The notes below the pieces were generated by a model that was not told the DNA's origin, searched no databases, and was given only the letters and a program-made list of their open reading frames with translations. The translations under genes and the position numbers were made by a program. A stretch of 64,000 nt of DNA, taken from contig CM037794.1 of the NCBI GenBank assembly GCA_021229015.1, forward strand, positions 42,241,126 to 42,305,125, in the 5' to 3' direction. The DNA is from Solen grandis (lineage: Eukaryota; Mollusca; Bivalvia; Adapedonta; Solenidae). Of the stretch, positions 25,225-37,111 are shown in pieces (the stretch's first letter is position 1; each line of letters opens with the position of its first letter).

Positions 25225-26170
25225 TCCATATTTATATAAACATCACCATCAATGATCACCATAAACACTTAACATAAATAATTTTGCCATCATCATCTCA
25301 TCATCATCAATATCACCATAACCACTTCAACTTAAATAATTTTGCCATCACATCATCATCATCATCATCAATAACACCATAACCACTTCAACTTAAATAA
25401 TTTTTCCACCATCATCATTATCATCATCAATATCACTATAACCACTTCAACCTAAATAATTTTTCCACCATCATCATTATCATCATCAATTTCACCATTA
25501 CCACTTCAACGTAAATAATTTTTGCCATCATCATCATCATCAATATCATCATAACGTCTTCAACATAAATAATTTTGCCATCATCATCATCATTATCATC
25601 AATATCATCATAAACACTTCAACATAAATAATTTTGCCATCATCATCATCATCATAAACACTTCAACATAAATAATTTTTCCATCATCATCATCATCATT
25701 ATCATCAATATCATCATAAACACTTCAACATAAATAATTTTGCCATCATCATCATCATCATCATCAATATCATCATAAACACTTCAACATAAATAATTTT
25801 GCCATCATCATCATCATTATCACCATAAACACTTCAACATAAATAATTTTGCCATCATCATCAGCATCATCATCAATATCACCATAAACATTTGAAAAGA
25901 AATAATTTTGCTATCATCATCATCATCATCATCAATATCATCATCATCAATATCATCATAAACATTTGAAAAGAAATAATTTTACTATCATCATCATCAT
26001 CAATATCACAATAAACATTTGAAAAGAAATTATTTTGCTATCATCATCATCGTCATCATCAATATCCCCATATACATTTGAAAAGAAATAATTTTGCTAT
26101 CATCATATCATCATCATCATCATCATCCATAAACATTTGAAAAGAAATAATTTTGCCATCATCATCATAC
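25225..26170. repeat. (CAT)n microsatellite with higher-order units
   Basis: About fifteen units of 55-75 bp. Each combines a variable run of 'atcatcatc' with a fixed spacer: 'aaacacttcaacataaataattttgcc' in the left two-thirds and 'aaacatttgaaaagaaataattttgc' in the right third. The switch of spacer type near 25890 suggests two separate amplification episodes. More scattered CAT/ATC runs continue to 26450. Confidence 0.9.
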
Positions 26171-26699
26171 ATATTATTATTAGTTATCATTATTTTAGCA
26201 ATGATATAATTTTAAAACACATTAATATAACTAAGTAAACTTTTCATTACCATAATCATCAGCATCATCAATAATATCATTATGAAATTAACACAGGATA
26301 ATGTATATCTAAGTCGATGACCATGCATCGTCATTCAACGCCATATTCATTTAACATCTGAATATTTATTTTTTCAAACCCTTGTTCTGATAAAATTTTC
26401 ATCATCGTCATCATTATCATCATGAAAGTAAACTATGTAATATATCATCATCATCATCACATAGGTAAAAGTTAGGAATTTAAAAAAAACCCCTGAAAAT
26501 TCTGATCATTTTAGCAATTTTTATGTAGTTTTATATAGAACAAAAAGTCATTTGGCAATCTAAAATCCTGAGAGTCAGGAAAAAGTCCTGAAAACTTTTT
26601 TCCATGGTATCTTCATTATGTTCGTAATTTTTTGACTAGTATTTTCCCATTTGAGGTCCAAAATGACTCAATGGATCCATTCTTCCTCATGACTTGACT

Positions 26700-26860
26700 T
26701 GACTTGACTATATGAGTTTACCGTCGCTTCGACAGCATTTCAGTCATATAGCGACGTCCAGCTAATTACAGGTGGAGGAAGACCCCGAATGCACGGAGGC
26801 ATCCGGGTAGAACCACCGACCTACGGCAAGCCAGCTTCCTCACATGAAAATGGAAGGGCT
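26700..26860 (-). mobile_element. SINE fragment
   Basis: On the minus strand this matches the body and tail of the second SINE unit at 22960-23110: 'ggatgcctccgtgcattcggg', the 'gtcttcctcca' run and the terminal 'gtcgaagcgacggtaaac'. The tRNA-like head is absent or replaced. Confidence 0.7.
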
Positions 26861-27283
26861 TGGCGCACTGACGGGCTTATGAACCAAAATGTTTGGAATC
26901 TGATCAGTGGCATCCTCAAAATCAGACATTTCTGATTCATCTCAGTTATTATTTGCCATTTTAACGTGTGTAGACAGCAAGTCTTACTCACCTCAGTCCA
27001 CGAGTTTCACGAGTTTTCACACAGTATAAACAGTTCAATATCCAATATCCGATACGGCTACCAATCACAACAATAGATCCAAGGCGCAGGTTTATTTATA
27101 CTTAAATATTTCACAAATACAACGTTTTTCATTATCAACGACACTTCCTAACAACTTATTTACTTTGGAACAGCATTAGTATCATTTCCATCCGTTAAAG
27201 CGTTTACATTCCAGAATTTTGGAAACACGCCCGAGAGCTGATCAAAACATTACCGACACCATCAGGCACCACGTGACATAGAG

Positions 27284-27296
27284 AGAGAGAGAGAGT
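27284..27296. repeat. Short (GA)n tract
   Basis: A short GA run, followed by a pyrimidine-rich stretch and poly-A (27354-27363). No gene is supported in 26870-27690. Confidence 0.6.
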
Positions 27297-27699
27297 TTAC
27301 AGAAGTATTGTTGTTGTTTTTTCGCTTTTTTTTCGTTTTCCCCCCTTTTCTTTAAAAAAAAATCATCAATTGATATGTATTTATGAAGATTTAATATGAC
27401 GAAGTATATAATTTGCTTACACAAGGCTATAGTTGTCTCGCAAAGCTGATTACTTTTAATAATTTCATAATAAGCCGTAAAACATACTTATTTCTTATTC
27501 AGTAAGTCTGTAGGTCAAAGAATATTTAAGACTAAATGAATAAGACGGATATTTCTTTTATGGCATTGTGTCTTTTCAAAATCACTTAGTTTTGGCACTG
27601 CGCATGCATACCGGAAAGCGAAAGAATGATGATGAAAAAGGGAAAACATGACGAAAAAGTATGGAAGCGTATAATGACAATCTAATTGTTTAGATAGAA

Positions 27700-28020
27700 G
27701 TGGTAATGTCGACTTTTATTCTCGCGACTTGGCGTGTTATCAGCACGTTTTTTCACATATTTTTTGACAATGCGGTATGCAATTAAGAATTTTGTCGACA
27801 AGCGTGTCACTTTTATTATATTGGTTTAAAACTTTTTCATTTTTATTTTTTACGCTAGTTACCTGAATCACGAAACGATAAAAACTATAATGTCGACATT
27901 TTGTAACTGGTACTATGAAATAATTTCTGAACAAGCTATTACCTAAGTCAGAAACAAAAAACTTAATGTCGACATTTTGTTACCGGCTTTGTTCACAAAA
28001 AATATACCACAAGCTTGTTA
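27700..28020. repeat. Degenerate repeat with recurring 'aatgtcgacattttgt'
   Basis: The near-palindrome 'aatgtcgacattttgt' occurs at 27889 and 27973, with a partial copy at 27706. The text between the last two is similar enough to suggest an old tandem duplication of about 85 bp. It lies just upstream of the integrase-like element, but a link is not shown. Confidence 0.4.
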
Positions 28021-28135
28021 CTTTAACATGAATTCGTAAAATAACTCGTTTGTGTACAATATTTGAGCAACACTTAAGGTAATAGAATTCATTATAAAAA
28101 GAAAGTATAGATACGCTCGCCTCTTACAGGATATG

Positions 28136-29520
28136 ACAATGGAAGTGCTGCATTTTCTAATATTTTTGGTAAGAATTTATTCTTGATTAATAATTGATTG
28201 ATTGATTTATTAATTGATTGATTAAGTAACTCCTATTATTTAAAAGAATGTTTTATACGATAAAGTGACATCTATATTTGTAGTAATATACGTACAAAAA
28301 ATAATAATCACATAAAAATGCCAGTGCATCAACCATGTAAACTTAAATTTTAAATGTTTTCAAATAATATATGATACAAGATATCACCAACATAATATAA
28401 TTGCTTACGGAACATTCTATATCTTTACATTTCAGGCGTGTATATGTCTGTGTTCTGTCCAACATCCGGGTGTGGAAGCTGTATTAACTGGGGTTACGGC
28501 CAATCAGTTCAGGGATGAGCTTGTCACATACTACTTCCGACTAGGATACACATGGAAGGAATTTGTGGGTTCTTGTTGATAACACATAATATTGCGAGGA
28601 CTCTACGACAGTTAAGATAAATTTGCCAACGATTAGGACTAAGGCGAAATGGTCTTTCTTCATCAATTCCAGATGTATTAAATGAGATAAGAAAGCTACT
28701 CAGAAGAGGCCTCGCAAATGCCGGATACCGTACAATATGGAGAATACTGAAGTCATCAAACAAAGTGAATGCGACTCAAGACACTGTCAGGCGTATATTA
28801 AAAGCAATTGATCCATCTGGTGTTTCCTTAAGGTCAAGACATCGACTACGCAGACGAACGTATATCAACAAGGGACCAAACCACATTATTCACATAGATG
28901 GTTACGATAAACTTAAGCCCTTTGGCATAACAATACATGGAGCTATAGACGGCTATTCAAGAAAGGTTCTGTGGTTACAAGCTGCTTTTACTAATAATGA
29001 CCCAAAGATAGTTGCCAGATATTACCTAAATTATATCAAGACGATTCGTCAAGTTCCGATGATTGTTCGAGCTGAATTAGGCGCTGAAAACTGTGTGATT
29101 CGGGATCTTCAAATTGCTTTACGATACAACCACGGAAATCTTATGTCTGGAAGAAAAAGCTTCTTGTATGGAAGATCCACATCAAACCAACGAATAGAAA
29201 GATTCTGGGGTGTTTTGAATAATAATTTTACAACGTTTTGGAAAAATCTGTTTAAAGATCTTCGTGACTCTGGATACTTGCATGACGGTGACCCTGTTCA
29301 CACTGAATGTGTTCGATTCTGTTTTATGTATTTAATACAGAAAGATGTTGATGAAATAGTAAACATGCGGAACTGTCATCGAATTCGTCGTCAACCTCAA
29401 AACGAATGTCCCAGCGGTGTGACACCCAATGTGTTGTACTATCAGTCTCAAATTTATAATGGTGTTAACTGTGGATATCCACTTCCATGTGAAGTTAATG
29501 ACATCGATATTGTAGCGTGA
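28136..29520 (+). pseudogene. DDE integrase-core transposase, decayed
   Basis: An rve-superfamily transposase-like gene of the kind with an 'integrase core' C-terminus (Pfam rva_4-like by my recollection). The main frame (28621-29520) contains 'HIDGYDKL' (first Asp, about 28897), 'IHGAIDGYSRKVLWL', 'VRAELGAEN' (about 29071-29097) and 'SNQRIERFWG' (catalytic Glu, about 29197). Relatives usually have an Asp where 'AEL' has Glu, so the triad appears to be D-E-E. Upstream, the helix-turn-helix region continues in the same sense but is broken by an in-frame TAA (28618-28620) and a shift near 28565. A possible first exon at 28136-28174 (ATGACAATGGAAG.., donor GTAAGAA) joins an acceptor ending at 28435. 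The element therefore looks inactive. Confidence 0.7.
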
Positions 29521-30028
29521 GCTCCCTACTGTCTACCTATCTCTTTCTCCCTATCTCTCTCTCCACACTCTGTCAGGATTTGTGTTGTGGTTGTCGAGAA
29601 TGGTGATTCAGTTAACATACAGCGGACTTATAAAATACGAGACATCATTAAATACATGTAACTGTTGTATTTTAATTTCGATATGCGGATAACAAGATTT
29701 AATAGATACCGTACCTATATATTTTCTACATATACAATATATTTTCCCTTAACTTGATAAATATGTATTCCCTTATAATGTTAAAGTTATTTATATTGAG
29801 TTCCAATTGTATATTCAAATACTCTTGATAGATATATATTCTTTTATAAAGTTAATGTATATTTACATTGCTGCGGGCGGCGTTCTTTCTGGTTTTCTTA
29901 CGTTTGACAAATTTTGAATGTTTTGGTCCGAAATTGAAAGCTGTCAAACTGCCTTGCGTTCCCTTATTTATACTTTCGCGCGTCGGGATACTTTGTGATG
30001 AGGTCACACTGAGTCATCTGCTCTCTAG

Positions 30029-30150
30029 CCAATCAGAGTAGGGAATTCCCATAATCGGGGATCCTCCACCAATCAGACGCCGTGCGGAGAAATCCGTAAA
30101 ATGGGTACTTCCGCCATATAAAAGTGCATCTTATGTGCGGAACTCCTAAC
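30029..30150 (+). promoter_or_regulatory. Candidate RNA polymerase II promoter (two CCAAT boxes and TATA)
   Basis: Two CCAATCAG boxes (30029-30036, 30069-30076) spaced 40 bp apart precede a strong TATA box, tataaaag (30117-30124). The expected start is near 30148. The local sequence is more GC-rich than its surroundings. No protein-coding frame follows before the N gap, so the transcript, if any, is unidentified; the sequence may also be a remnant LTR or transposon promoter. Confidence 0.45.
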
Positions 30151-30869
30151 ACATCCACTTCTGCGCTTCCCACAAGTATAAATTAACGTGAAGCATCACA
30201 ATTACCCTAACAAAGTATTTCCATACCAAACTAGCGTAAGGTTCATATAGTTTTTAACTTATCTGCAGGTTAAAATAGAGAAATAGTTCCTGGAACATAG
30301 GATGCCGCAGAATAAACAAGTGACACTTCCGTGTGTCATGTAAACAAAGTAATGAAACTCGTACAACAAAATGTTTGTTGGATATTTGAACCATGTTAAC
30401 ATACTGAAATTGAATTAAAGTACTTTGTCTTTGCCATGGCAGTTATTGCCATACTATATTAAGTTATATTCTTGGAGAAAGGGGATTAGTAATGTTATTT
30501 CGCTACCAATGAGATTTAAATACAGGTAAGAAAATCTCGCATTTGAATATTAATGCACTACAACATATTTTAATTATGAGAATATAAGCAGGTAGAAGAA
30601 CCTTTTACATTACACTTCCCCCTCCTTATTTTCATAATCCTCCTGAATTATATAAAAACAAAACACATGCATCTCCAAATAATAGGTTGTTATTATTCTG
30701 GAATAAGTATACATCCAAACATAAACAGTAGTAATAATAAGGATATATGTTCAAAATCACATTTAACACTTGATAGAACAGTACCAAAGAAAAACTTTCT
30801 CAAATTCTCCAAACTAGTCACTACAAGTCAGTTAAAACAACTAATTGAAAACCACAACTTTTTAAGTCT

Positions 30870-31039
30870 TTAGACCCTCAAGCGAACTCCGGCCTCGTCT
30901 AACTTATTTGTAATGAAGTCAGTGTCTGTCCACCTTTCTGCTTTGGTCAAAGTCTTGATGATGCTTGGAGATGCCTGTCCTCTGCAACTGCACCCTTTGC
31001 AACATTCTTCACAAACTCAAAGTTATAAAGCCTCATCTT
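30870..31039 (-). CDS. Possible terminal exon running into the assembly gap
   Basis: On the minus strand a frame runs from the N gap to a TAA at 30872-30870 and includes 'IIKTLTKAERWTDTDF' and 'KLDEAGVRLRV' just before the stop. Composition is protein-like and unlike the surrounding repeats, but I do not recognise the family, and a second minus frame is also open for part of the distance. It could be the last exon of an unidentified gene. Confidence 0.3.
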
Positions 31040-31139
31040 NNNNNNNNNNNNNNNNNNNNNNNNNNNNNNNNNNNNNNNNNNNNNNNNNNNNNNNNNNNNN
31101 NNNNNNNNNNNNNNNNNNNNNNNNNNNNNNNNNNNNNNN
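31040..31139. other. Assembly gap (100 N)
   Basis: Exactly 100 undetermined bases, the conventional scaffold gap of unknown size. Order and distance across it may be unreliable. Confidence 0.99.
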
Positions 31140-31550
31140 CATATATAGATTTGAATATTAAGAATTACAAAAATATGCATTACAAAATACTGAAAATCTT
31201 AAATGAGACACTTTCACATTCCATCATACATATTTTATAATATAAGTAAAAGACTAAGTTTACCTCACTGATGATTTCATAGGAAATAACATATTTAGGT
31301 GTATATTATGCCATAAGGTAATCAAGGTCTGTTAATTGCTAAATAGGATTAGTGAAACTTGGGCACGGTCAGTTCTGAGTAATGACTTTTTAAAGATTTT
31401 CCATCTCTAAAGAGATTCTGTCAAGTGCATATTATTTAGTTGTTTTATTTTTCTGCTTAGTATTAACAGATTCAATCGTTTTGAGAGATATTCAAAAGTA
31501 TACACAACAACCTTTTAGATATGATAATTTTGCATCATCTTTAAACGGAC

Positions 31551-31756
31551 TTATTGAGGCCAGGAAAAGATATTTCTCTTCTGCTGAAGATTTCTTGGAA
31601 CCAATAGAGTAGAAGTCAAGGGTGTGTAGTAAATATGGGTCACCACTCTTTCGCTAGATGGTGTCTCTGCAACGTTCGTGGATCCATGCATATAACTTGA
31701 AATGGAAACAGACAATTCGCTAGTCAAAACATGAGATTGTACATCCACATGACCTT
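31551..31756 (-). CDS. PGGHG/ATHL1-like glucosidase, exon 4 (frame-disrupted)
   Basis: Acceptor CCAG ends at 31757. The frame contains 'HGSTNVAETP' and 'VVTHIYYTPLTSTLLVP', matching the pattern G-x-T-x-x-x-E ... V-x-x-x-x-T-P-x-x-x-x-L found just after the first beta-sandwich strands of GH65 collagen glucosylgalactosyl-hydroxylysine glucosidases. Two problems are visible. The exon 3 donor is phase 2, but this frame needs phase 1 at the acceptor. Near 31591-31597 the conserved reading continues ('EEKYLFLAS') one frame away. The donor is uncertain (31550 GT is one option). The catalytic domain is not found downstream; the gap and repeat arrays intervene. Confidence 0.6.
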
Positions 31757-31789
31757 CTGGAATTTATCTATAAAAACAACAACAAACAA

Positions 31790-34284
31790 GAGGGCCAAGA
31801 TGGCCCTGAATCACTCACCTGAGAAATATTGTTTTCATTGCCTTTTCTTTACATAAGGTCATACTGAATACAAAATCCATGCAGAGGCACAGCAAAGTAA
31901 TGAAGATGGTAGGGTGTACGCAGAGGCACAGCAAAGTAATGAAGATGGTAGGGTGTACACAAAGTGAGATCTAACATTTTTATCATTCAAGGGCCATAAC
32001 TCCTGCCCTAATGGGAAGATATCAGCCATGCTTGAACTTAGCTGAGACATTATGACTATAAACATTGTCATAAAGTTTGAAGAAGTTTGTTGAAGAAATG
32101 AAGACGGACGGCCAAGATGGCCCTGTGTCGCTCACCTGAGTAAGATGGCTGTGTTAGGCATAATGACAAAACATCTGGCATCTAAAGTGTTTTTCTAACA
32201 TTTGACTAAGTGACCTACATATTGATCCTACCTGAATTTGCACTCAACTGAAGATGGCCCTGTGTTCATCATTCATATCAAGTTTAATGAAGACTGGGAC
32301 AAAAATGTAGGCCTCTAGAGTGTTCACAAGATTTTTCTAAGATTTGACCTAGTGACCTAGTTTTTGACCTCATATGACTCATTTTCGAACTCATCCAATA
32401 TATCAATAAGTCAAACATCCTGACCAAATCTATTGAAGATTGGGCTAAAACTGTGGCCTCTAGAGAGTTCACAATGTTTTTCTTAGATTTGACCTGGTGA
32501 CCTAGTTTTTGATCCTACATGACCCAATTTCAAACTCATGCAAGATATCATGTAGACAAACATCCTGACCAAAATTTATGAAAATTGGGACAAAACTGTG
32601 GCCTGTAGAGTATTCACAAGGTTTTTCTAAGATTTGACCTGGTGACCTAGTTTTTCACCCCACATTACCCATTTTGGAACTCATCCGAGATATCATGTAG
32701 ACAAACATCCTGACCAAATATTATGAAGATTGGGCCAAAACTGTGGCCTCTAGAGTGTTCACAAGGTTTTTCTAAAATTTGACCTGGTGACCTAGTTTTT
32801 GACCCCACAATACCCATTTTCGAACTCATCCAAGATATCATGTAGACAAACACCCTGACCAAGTTTCATGAAGATTGGGCTAAAACTATGGCCTGAAGAG
32901 TGTTCACAAGGTTTTTCTAAGATTTGACCTGGTGACCTAGTTTTTGACCCCACTTGACCCAATATCGGACTCATCCGAGATATCATGTAGACAAATATCC
33001 TGACCAAGTTTCATGAAGATTGGGCCAAAGTTGTGGCCTGTAAAGTGTTCACAAGGTTTTTCTAAGATTTGACCTGGTGACCTAGTTTTTCACCCCACTT
33101 GACCCAATATCGAACTCATCCAAGATATCATGTAGACAAACACCCTGGCTATTTTTCATGAAGATTGGGCTAAAACTGTGGCCTGTAGAGTGTTCGCAAG
33201 GTTTTTCTAAAAATTTCCCTGGTGACCTAGTTTTTCACCCCACTTGACCCAATATCGAACTCATCCAAGATATCATGTAGACAAACACCCTGGCTATTTT
33301 TCATGAAGATTGGGCTAAAACTGTGGCCTTAGTGTTCGCAAGGTTTTTCTAAATTTCCTGGTGACCTAGTTTTTACCCCATATGACCCAATTTCAAACTC
33401 ATCGAGATATCATGTAGACAAACATCCTGACCAAATTTTATGAAGATTGGGCCTAACCTATGGCCTGTAGAGTGTTCACAAGGTTTTTCTAAGATTTGAC
33501 CTGGTGACCTACTTTTTGACCCCACATTACCCATTTTCGAACTCATCCAAGATATCATGTAGACAAACACCCTGACCATTTTTCATGAAGATTGGGCTAA
33601 AACTGTGGCCTCTAGAGTGTTCACAAGGTTTTCCTAAGATCTTCCCTGGTGACCTAGTTTTTGACCCCATGTGACCCAATTTCTAACTCATCAGAGATAT
33701 CATGTAGAGAAACTTCCTGACCAAGTTTTATGAAGATTGGGCCAAAACTGTGGCCTCTAGAGTGTTCACAAGGCTTTTCAAGGATTTGACCCAGTGACCT
33801 AGTTTTTGACCCCACTTGACCCAACATCGAACTCATCCGAGATATCATGTAGACAAATATCCTGACCAAATTTTATGAAGATTGGGCCAAAGCTGTGGCC
33901 TCTAGAGTGTTCACAAGGTTTTTCAAGGATTTGACCCAGTGACCTAGTTTTTGACCCCACTACCCAATCGAACTCATCCGAGTATCATGTAGACAAACAT
34001 CCTGATTAAGTTTCATGAAGATTGGGCCAAAGTTGTGGCCTCTAGAGTGTTCACAAGGTTTTCCTGAGATTTGACCTAGTGACATTGTTTTTGACCCCAC
34101 ATGACCCAATTTCGAACTCATCCGAGATATCATGTAGACAAACATCCTGACCAAGTTTCATGAAGATTGGGCCAAAACTGTGGCCTCTAGAGTGTTCACA
34201 AGCAATTGTGGACGACGCACGACACACGACGGCCAAATGCGATCACAAAAGCTCACCCAAGCACAAGTGCTCAGGTGAGCTTAA
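31790..34284. repeat. 145-bp tandem array inside a 'CACCTGAG' inverted-end element
   Basis: The ends are inverted ('gctcacctgag'-type at 31817 and 32130; 'ctcaggtgagc' at 34270). Between them are about 13 units of 145 bp, each containing 'ggtgacctagtttttgaccc', 'tcatccgagatatcatgtag' and 'gtggcctctagagtgttcac'. The 'gtgacct' landmark repeats at intervals of 139-145, usually exactly 145. The left part also has a 41-bp direct duplication (31878-31960). The same ends occur on the shorter element at 48963-49635. Open frames here are by-products. Confidence 0.85.
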
Positions 34285-34329
34285 AAGTCAAAGAGCTGAT
34301 AACTCAAAAATTAAAAACTAACTTAAGTC

Positions 34330-34430
34330 AATGTATTACAGTCGAGACTGTCTTATGCGGCCTTCCACCGGAGTAAGCTAGAAAGGCCACATAAGACAGA
34401 GAGTCACATAAGACAGTCCCTCAATATTTT
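34330..34430. repeat. Dispersed repeat end ('cataagacag')
   Basis: Starts with 'cagtcgagactgtcttatgc' and contains repeated 'cacataagacag'. It is related to 5705-5790. The following 34430-35112 holds no supported exon although it lies within the glucosidase gene. Confidence 0.4.
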
Positions 34431-35112
34431 CATGTTTTAGACAGTTATCAGGTTTCCGTCTTTATATCCTGTGTAATAATGTGCAAGAGAGCACACGTAT
34501 TTTGTGTTGTTGTAATTACTTGTGTCAACAGTGTCTCTTTAATACTTTACATATATAGAGACCCTGGTGTCAATTATCAGATATATGCATGTCTTTGTTA
34601 TAGAAAATGAATTCAAATCTCATTTGTCCTGTTCGATGTCTGAATGTCTTACACTGAATTATGTGAAAGTAAAGGCCTCAAGATAATGGGGATACATGTA
34701 TGTCATTTTTAAACATTATTTCTTATTGTAACCAACTGTTTTGGCCACACCATAGAATTTGGATTTTGTTCACTGTTGGAAGTGATAGTACATTATCCAC
34801 AAACAAAAGGACGCTTCTATTTTTGGTCGTTAAAACACTTTAGTCTCATAAATAGGACTGTATATCAAGGTAGCCTTATTATAATAGTAATGAAATGGAA
34901 GATGCTTCACATTAGTTTTCCCAAAACACCTGTGATATTGTGAATAACAAATCACGAAAATCGATAATGATTCACAAGTGTGATAAACGGCTGTCGCTAA
35001 CAACAGTCTAAGGCCAGTTTGGATTCAAGCATTTAAGTCGCTGGTCAAATCTGGCAGGGGGTCGTAGATAAAATTAATCTAACTATACCCTTTGCAATAA
35101 AAGAATACTTAC

Positions 35113-35326
35113 TTCGCATTTGGAACATCACTTCCTGTGCTATTTATAAACTTAATGTCTGCGCTCTCATTGCCCCGGTTGACAGACAAATTCACCTCAA
35201 GTTCAGGTTGATGACCGTCTGTCTGTATGAGCACCTCTGTCACCAGGAGGCGTGTTAGGGACCTATGTGCGTACATCTTGACAACAACTGTCCAGTGGTT
35301 ACCAAGGTAACGCTCAACGTACATTC
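35113..35326 (-). CDS. PGGHG/ATHL1-like glucosidase, exon 3
   Basis: 214-nt exon with acceptor GATCAG (ending 35327) and donor GTAAGT (35112). It encodes 'GMYVERYLGNHWTVVVKMY', 'AHRSLTRLLVTEV' and an acidic linker. The 'YAHRSL' block after a 'G-x-[YF]-x-x-x' strand is characteristic of PGGHG/ATHL1, the GH65 enzyme that removes glucose from the glucosyl-galactosyl-hydroxylysine disaccharide of collagen. The start phase (2 nt) fits exon 2 only if that exon is read in the shifted frame described there. Confidence 0.75.
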
Positions 35327-35769
35327 CTGATCGACAACAGAAACAATTCGACAGTTGAAAGAAAAACTGTAATAGTTTGTATTTTTGAATAATGTCTATA
35401 AAATACAAGTTGTACATCAATGACAGCTATAAGGTCAAGCTGTTAAAATAGTTGGCATTTAAAATTGACAAATTCGACGGGTATAACTACCTGACCAACT
35501 GAACCCTCAACGTCAAAGAGTACAAGTGAGTGTATATCAAATAGTCTAGGGTGTTTACACTACAAAAATTAACAGATATATTGTCTAAAGTGAATGAAAC
35601 TAAGATATCAATAACAAATTGCCTACTCACCAAATTGTGTGCTGTCTTGCTATATCAAGAATATTTTAGAAATAAAGCCAACCCTGAAAGCTCAGATAGA
35701 TTAGTGACAATATGCATCCCTGATTAGATTCCTGATCTCACACGTGAAGGGCTTCTGAGGTCAAACATA

Positions 35770-36676
35770 CGAGGGGTGATCGAAAAGTATCTGGAGAACT
35801 TCCATAACTTATTTAACAATATGGTTATTACCATATTTTTTTCAAAAGTGATAGTTTAATATATTTTTAATTTATAGTGACAGAAAAAAACGATACATGT
35901 TGGACTGATACAAAATCCACAGTCAATATGGCAACGTCGGCTAACGTTGAGCGAGGCAAATTTAAAAAATCTTGAAACTCGCCATATGTTCCTTTGCCTT
36001 TAAAGATCACATACAGACATATTCTTAACGTAAAAAATCTGCCCAAAATATATTTACCGCTTCCGCGTCCTTTTCTCAAAGCCTACATAATGTCACTGGC
36101 TGAAATCTGACGGACGTAGAGAACAACCATAAATATGGCACAAGAACAGTTAAAAATGAAATCAGAGACACTCTCCTTGATAACTGACACTTACAGCAAA
36201 AGTTCAATGAAGAATTCCAGCAGATATGAGAGATCCTACGTCTTTAAGAACGATATTGCCGACCACCCAATATCTGGAAGTCCGTGCACGACGTCAGGAA
36301 AAGTAGACAAAATAAAAGATTTGTCCGAGAAACAATCCGTAAAGTTTCACTGGAGCATTTAAGGTCTTGTATGATAAGTGGATCTTTTGGAGAGAGGTTT
36401 GCATTATGCAATAAAAAATAACGAAAAAATATAATTTTAGATATGTCAAACAGACCTTTCAGGTGCCATATTCCCTTTATGAGTAAGTTGCTCCGCTCAA
36501 CGTTACCCGATGTTGTCATAGTGACTGTGGATTTTGCATCAATGCAATTTGTATCATTTATTCTTTCGACCGTAGTACAAAATATATCAAAGTATCACTT
36601 TTGAAAATTTCATTTTGATAACAATGTTAATAAATAAATTTTGGAACTTTTCCGGACACTTTTCGAACACCCATCG
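35770..36676 (+). mobile_element. Mariner-like element, internally deleted
   Basis: Inverted ends 'cgaggggtgatcgaaaagt' (35770) and the complement of 'cgatgggtgttcgaaaagtg' (ending 36676) are flanked on both sides by TA, the Tc1/mariner target duplication. The ends remain complementary for roughly 200 bp ('actttt..caaaagtgata'). The interior (36135-36362) has a plus-strand frame with 'DHPISGSPCTTSGKVDKIKDL', resembling the helix-turn-helix linker of mariner transposases, but the catalytic part is gone. It sits in the intron between glucosidase exons 2 and 3. Confidence 0.75.
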
Positions 36677-36903
36677 TACTGATACACAAATTTCCTTTGC
36701 ATCCACAAAAATGGCTAAATCTTAATGATGATGTAATGTTACTATATCAGGTTTAATTGTATATTTGCTCTGAAGGGGGTCTTTCATTTAGATCACCCAC
36801 CCTAATGAAAATGTGTGTGTGTTTTTATAAAGTTACAGATATTATGTTACAAGTAATAAAAATATAAACAGGTCTATCCGTCTATTCGTCCGACATAAAC
36901 TAC

Positions 36904-37111
36904 CTGTATCCATATGAAGGCAAACGATGCTTGCAGGATGGTATCCGATATCTTGCTGACATTGATAGCGATGAGGCCGGGGATTCGTGCTCTGGCAGAC
37001 TGTGTCCCTTTACCATTATACAGACCGTTCATAAATGTCGAGTTGCTATGGACAACCGTTGCTAAGTGACCGTTTCCGATTGTTGGGTACATTTCCGCGT
37101 TGGAAGGTGGT
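36904..37111 (-). CDS. PGGHG/ATHL1-like glucosidase, exon 2 (apparent 1-bp deletion)
   Basis: 208-nt exon, acceptor GAAG ending 37112 and donor CAG|GTAGTT. The start completes an Arg codon from exon 1. It encodes 'YPTIGNGHLATVVHS', 'MNGLYNGKGTQSARARIP' and 'GLIAINV', the N-terminal GH65 strand set of the family (the conserved 'GNG.L' and 'NG.YNG' blocks). Close to the 3' end (about 36914), the expected 'D-T-G' bridge into exon 3 is only obtained in the next frame, implying one missing base in a C run. This could be a real mutation or an assembly error. Confidence 0.75.

Noticed and set aside
25225..26170. Possible CRISPR-like array (regular repeats with spacers)
   Set aside because: Repeats are trinucleotide runs of variable length in animal DNA, and the spacers are themselves repeated.
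26870..27000. Minus-strand candidate first exon ending in a GTGAGTAAG donor, near a frame with 'MSDFEDATDQI'
   Set aside because: The first ATG is followed by a stop after five codons, the next frame runs into a SINE, and no partner exon is found.
32284..34236. Series of 60-70 codon minus-strand frames with 'MVRVFVYMIS'-type starts
   Set aside because: They repeat with the 145-bp period and differ only by repeat divergence.
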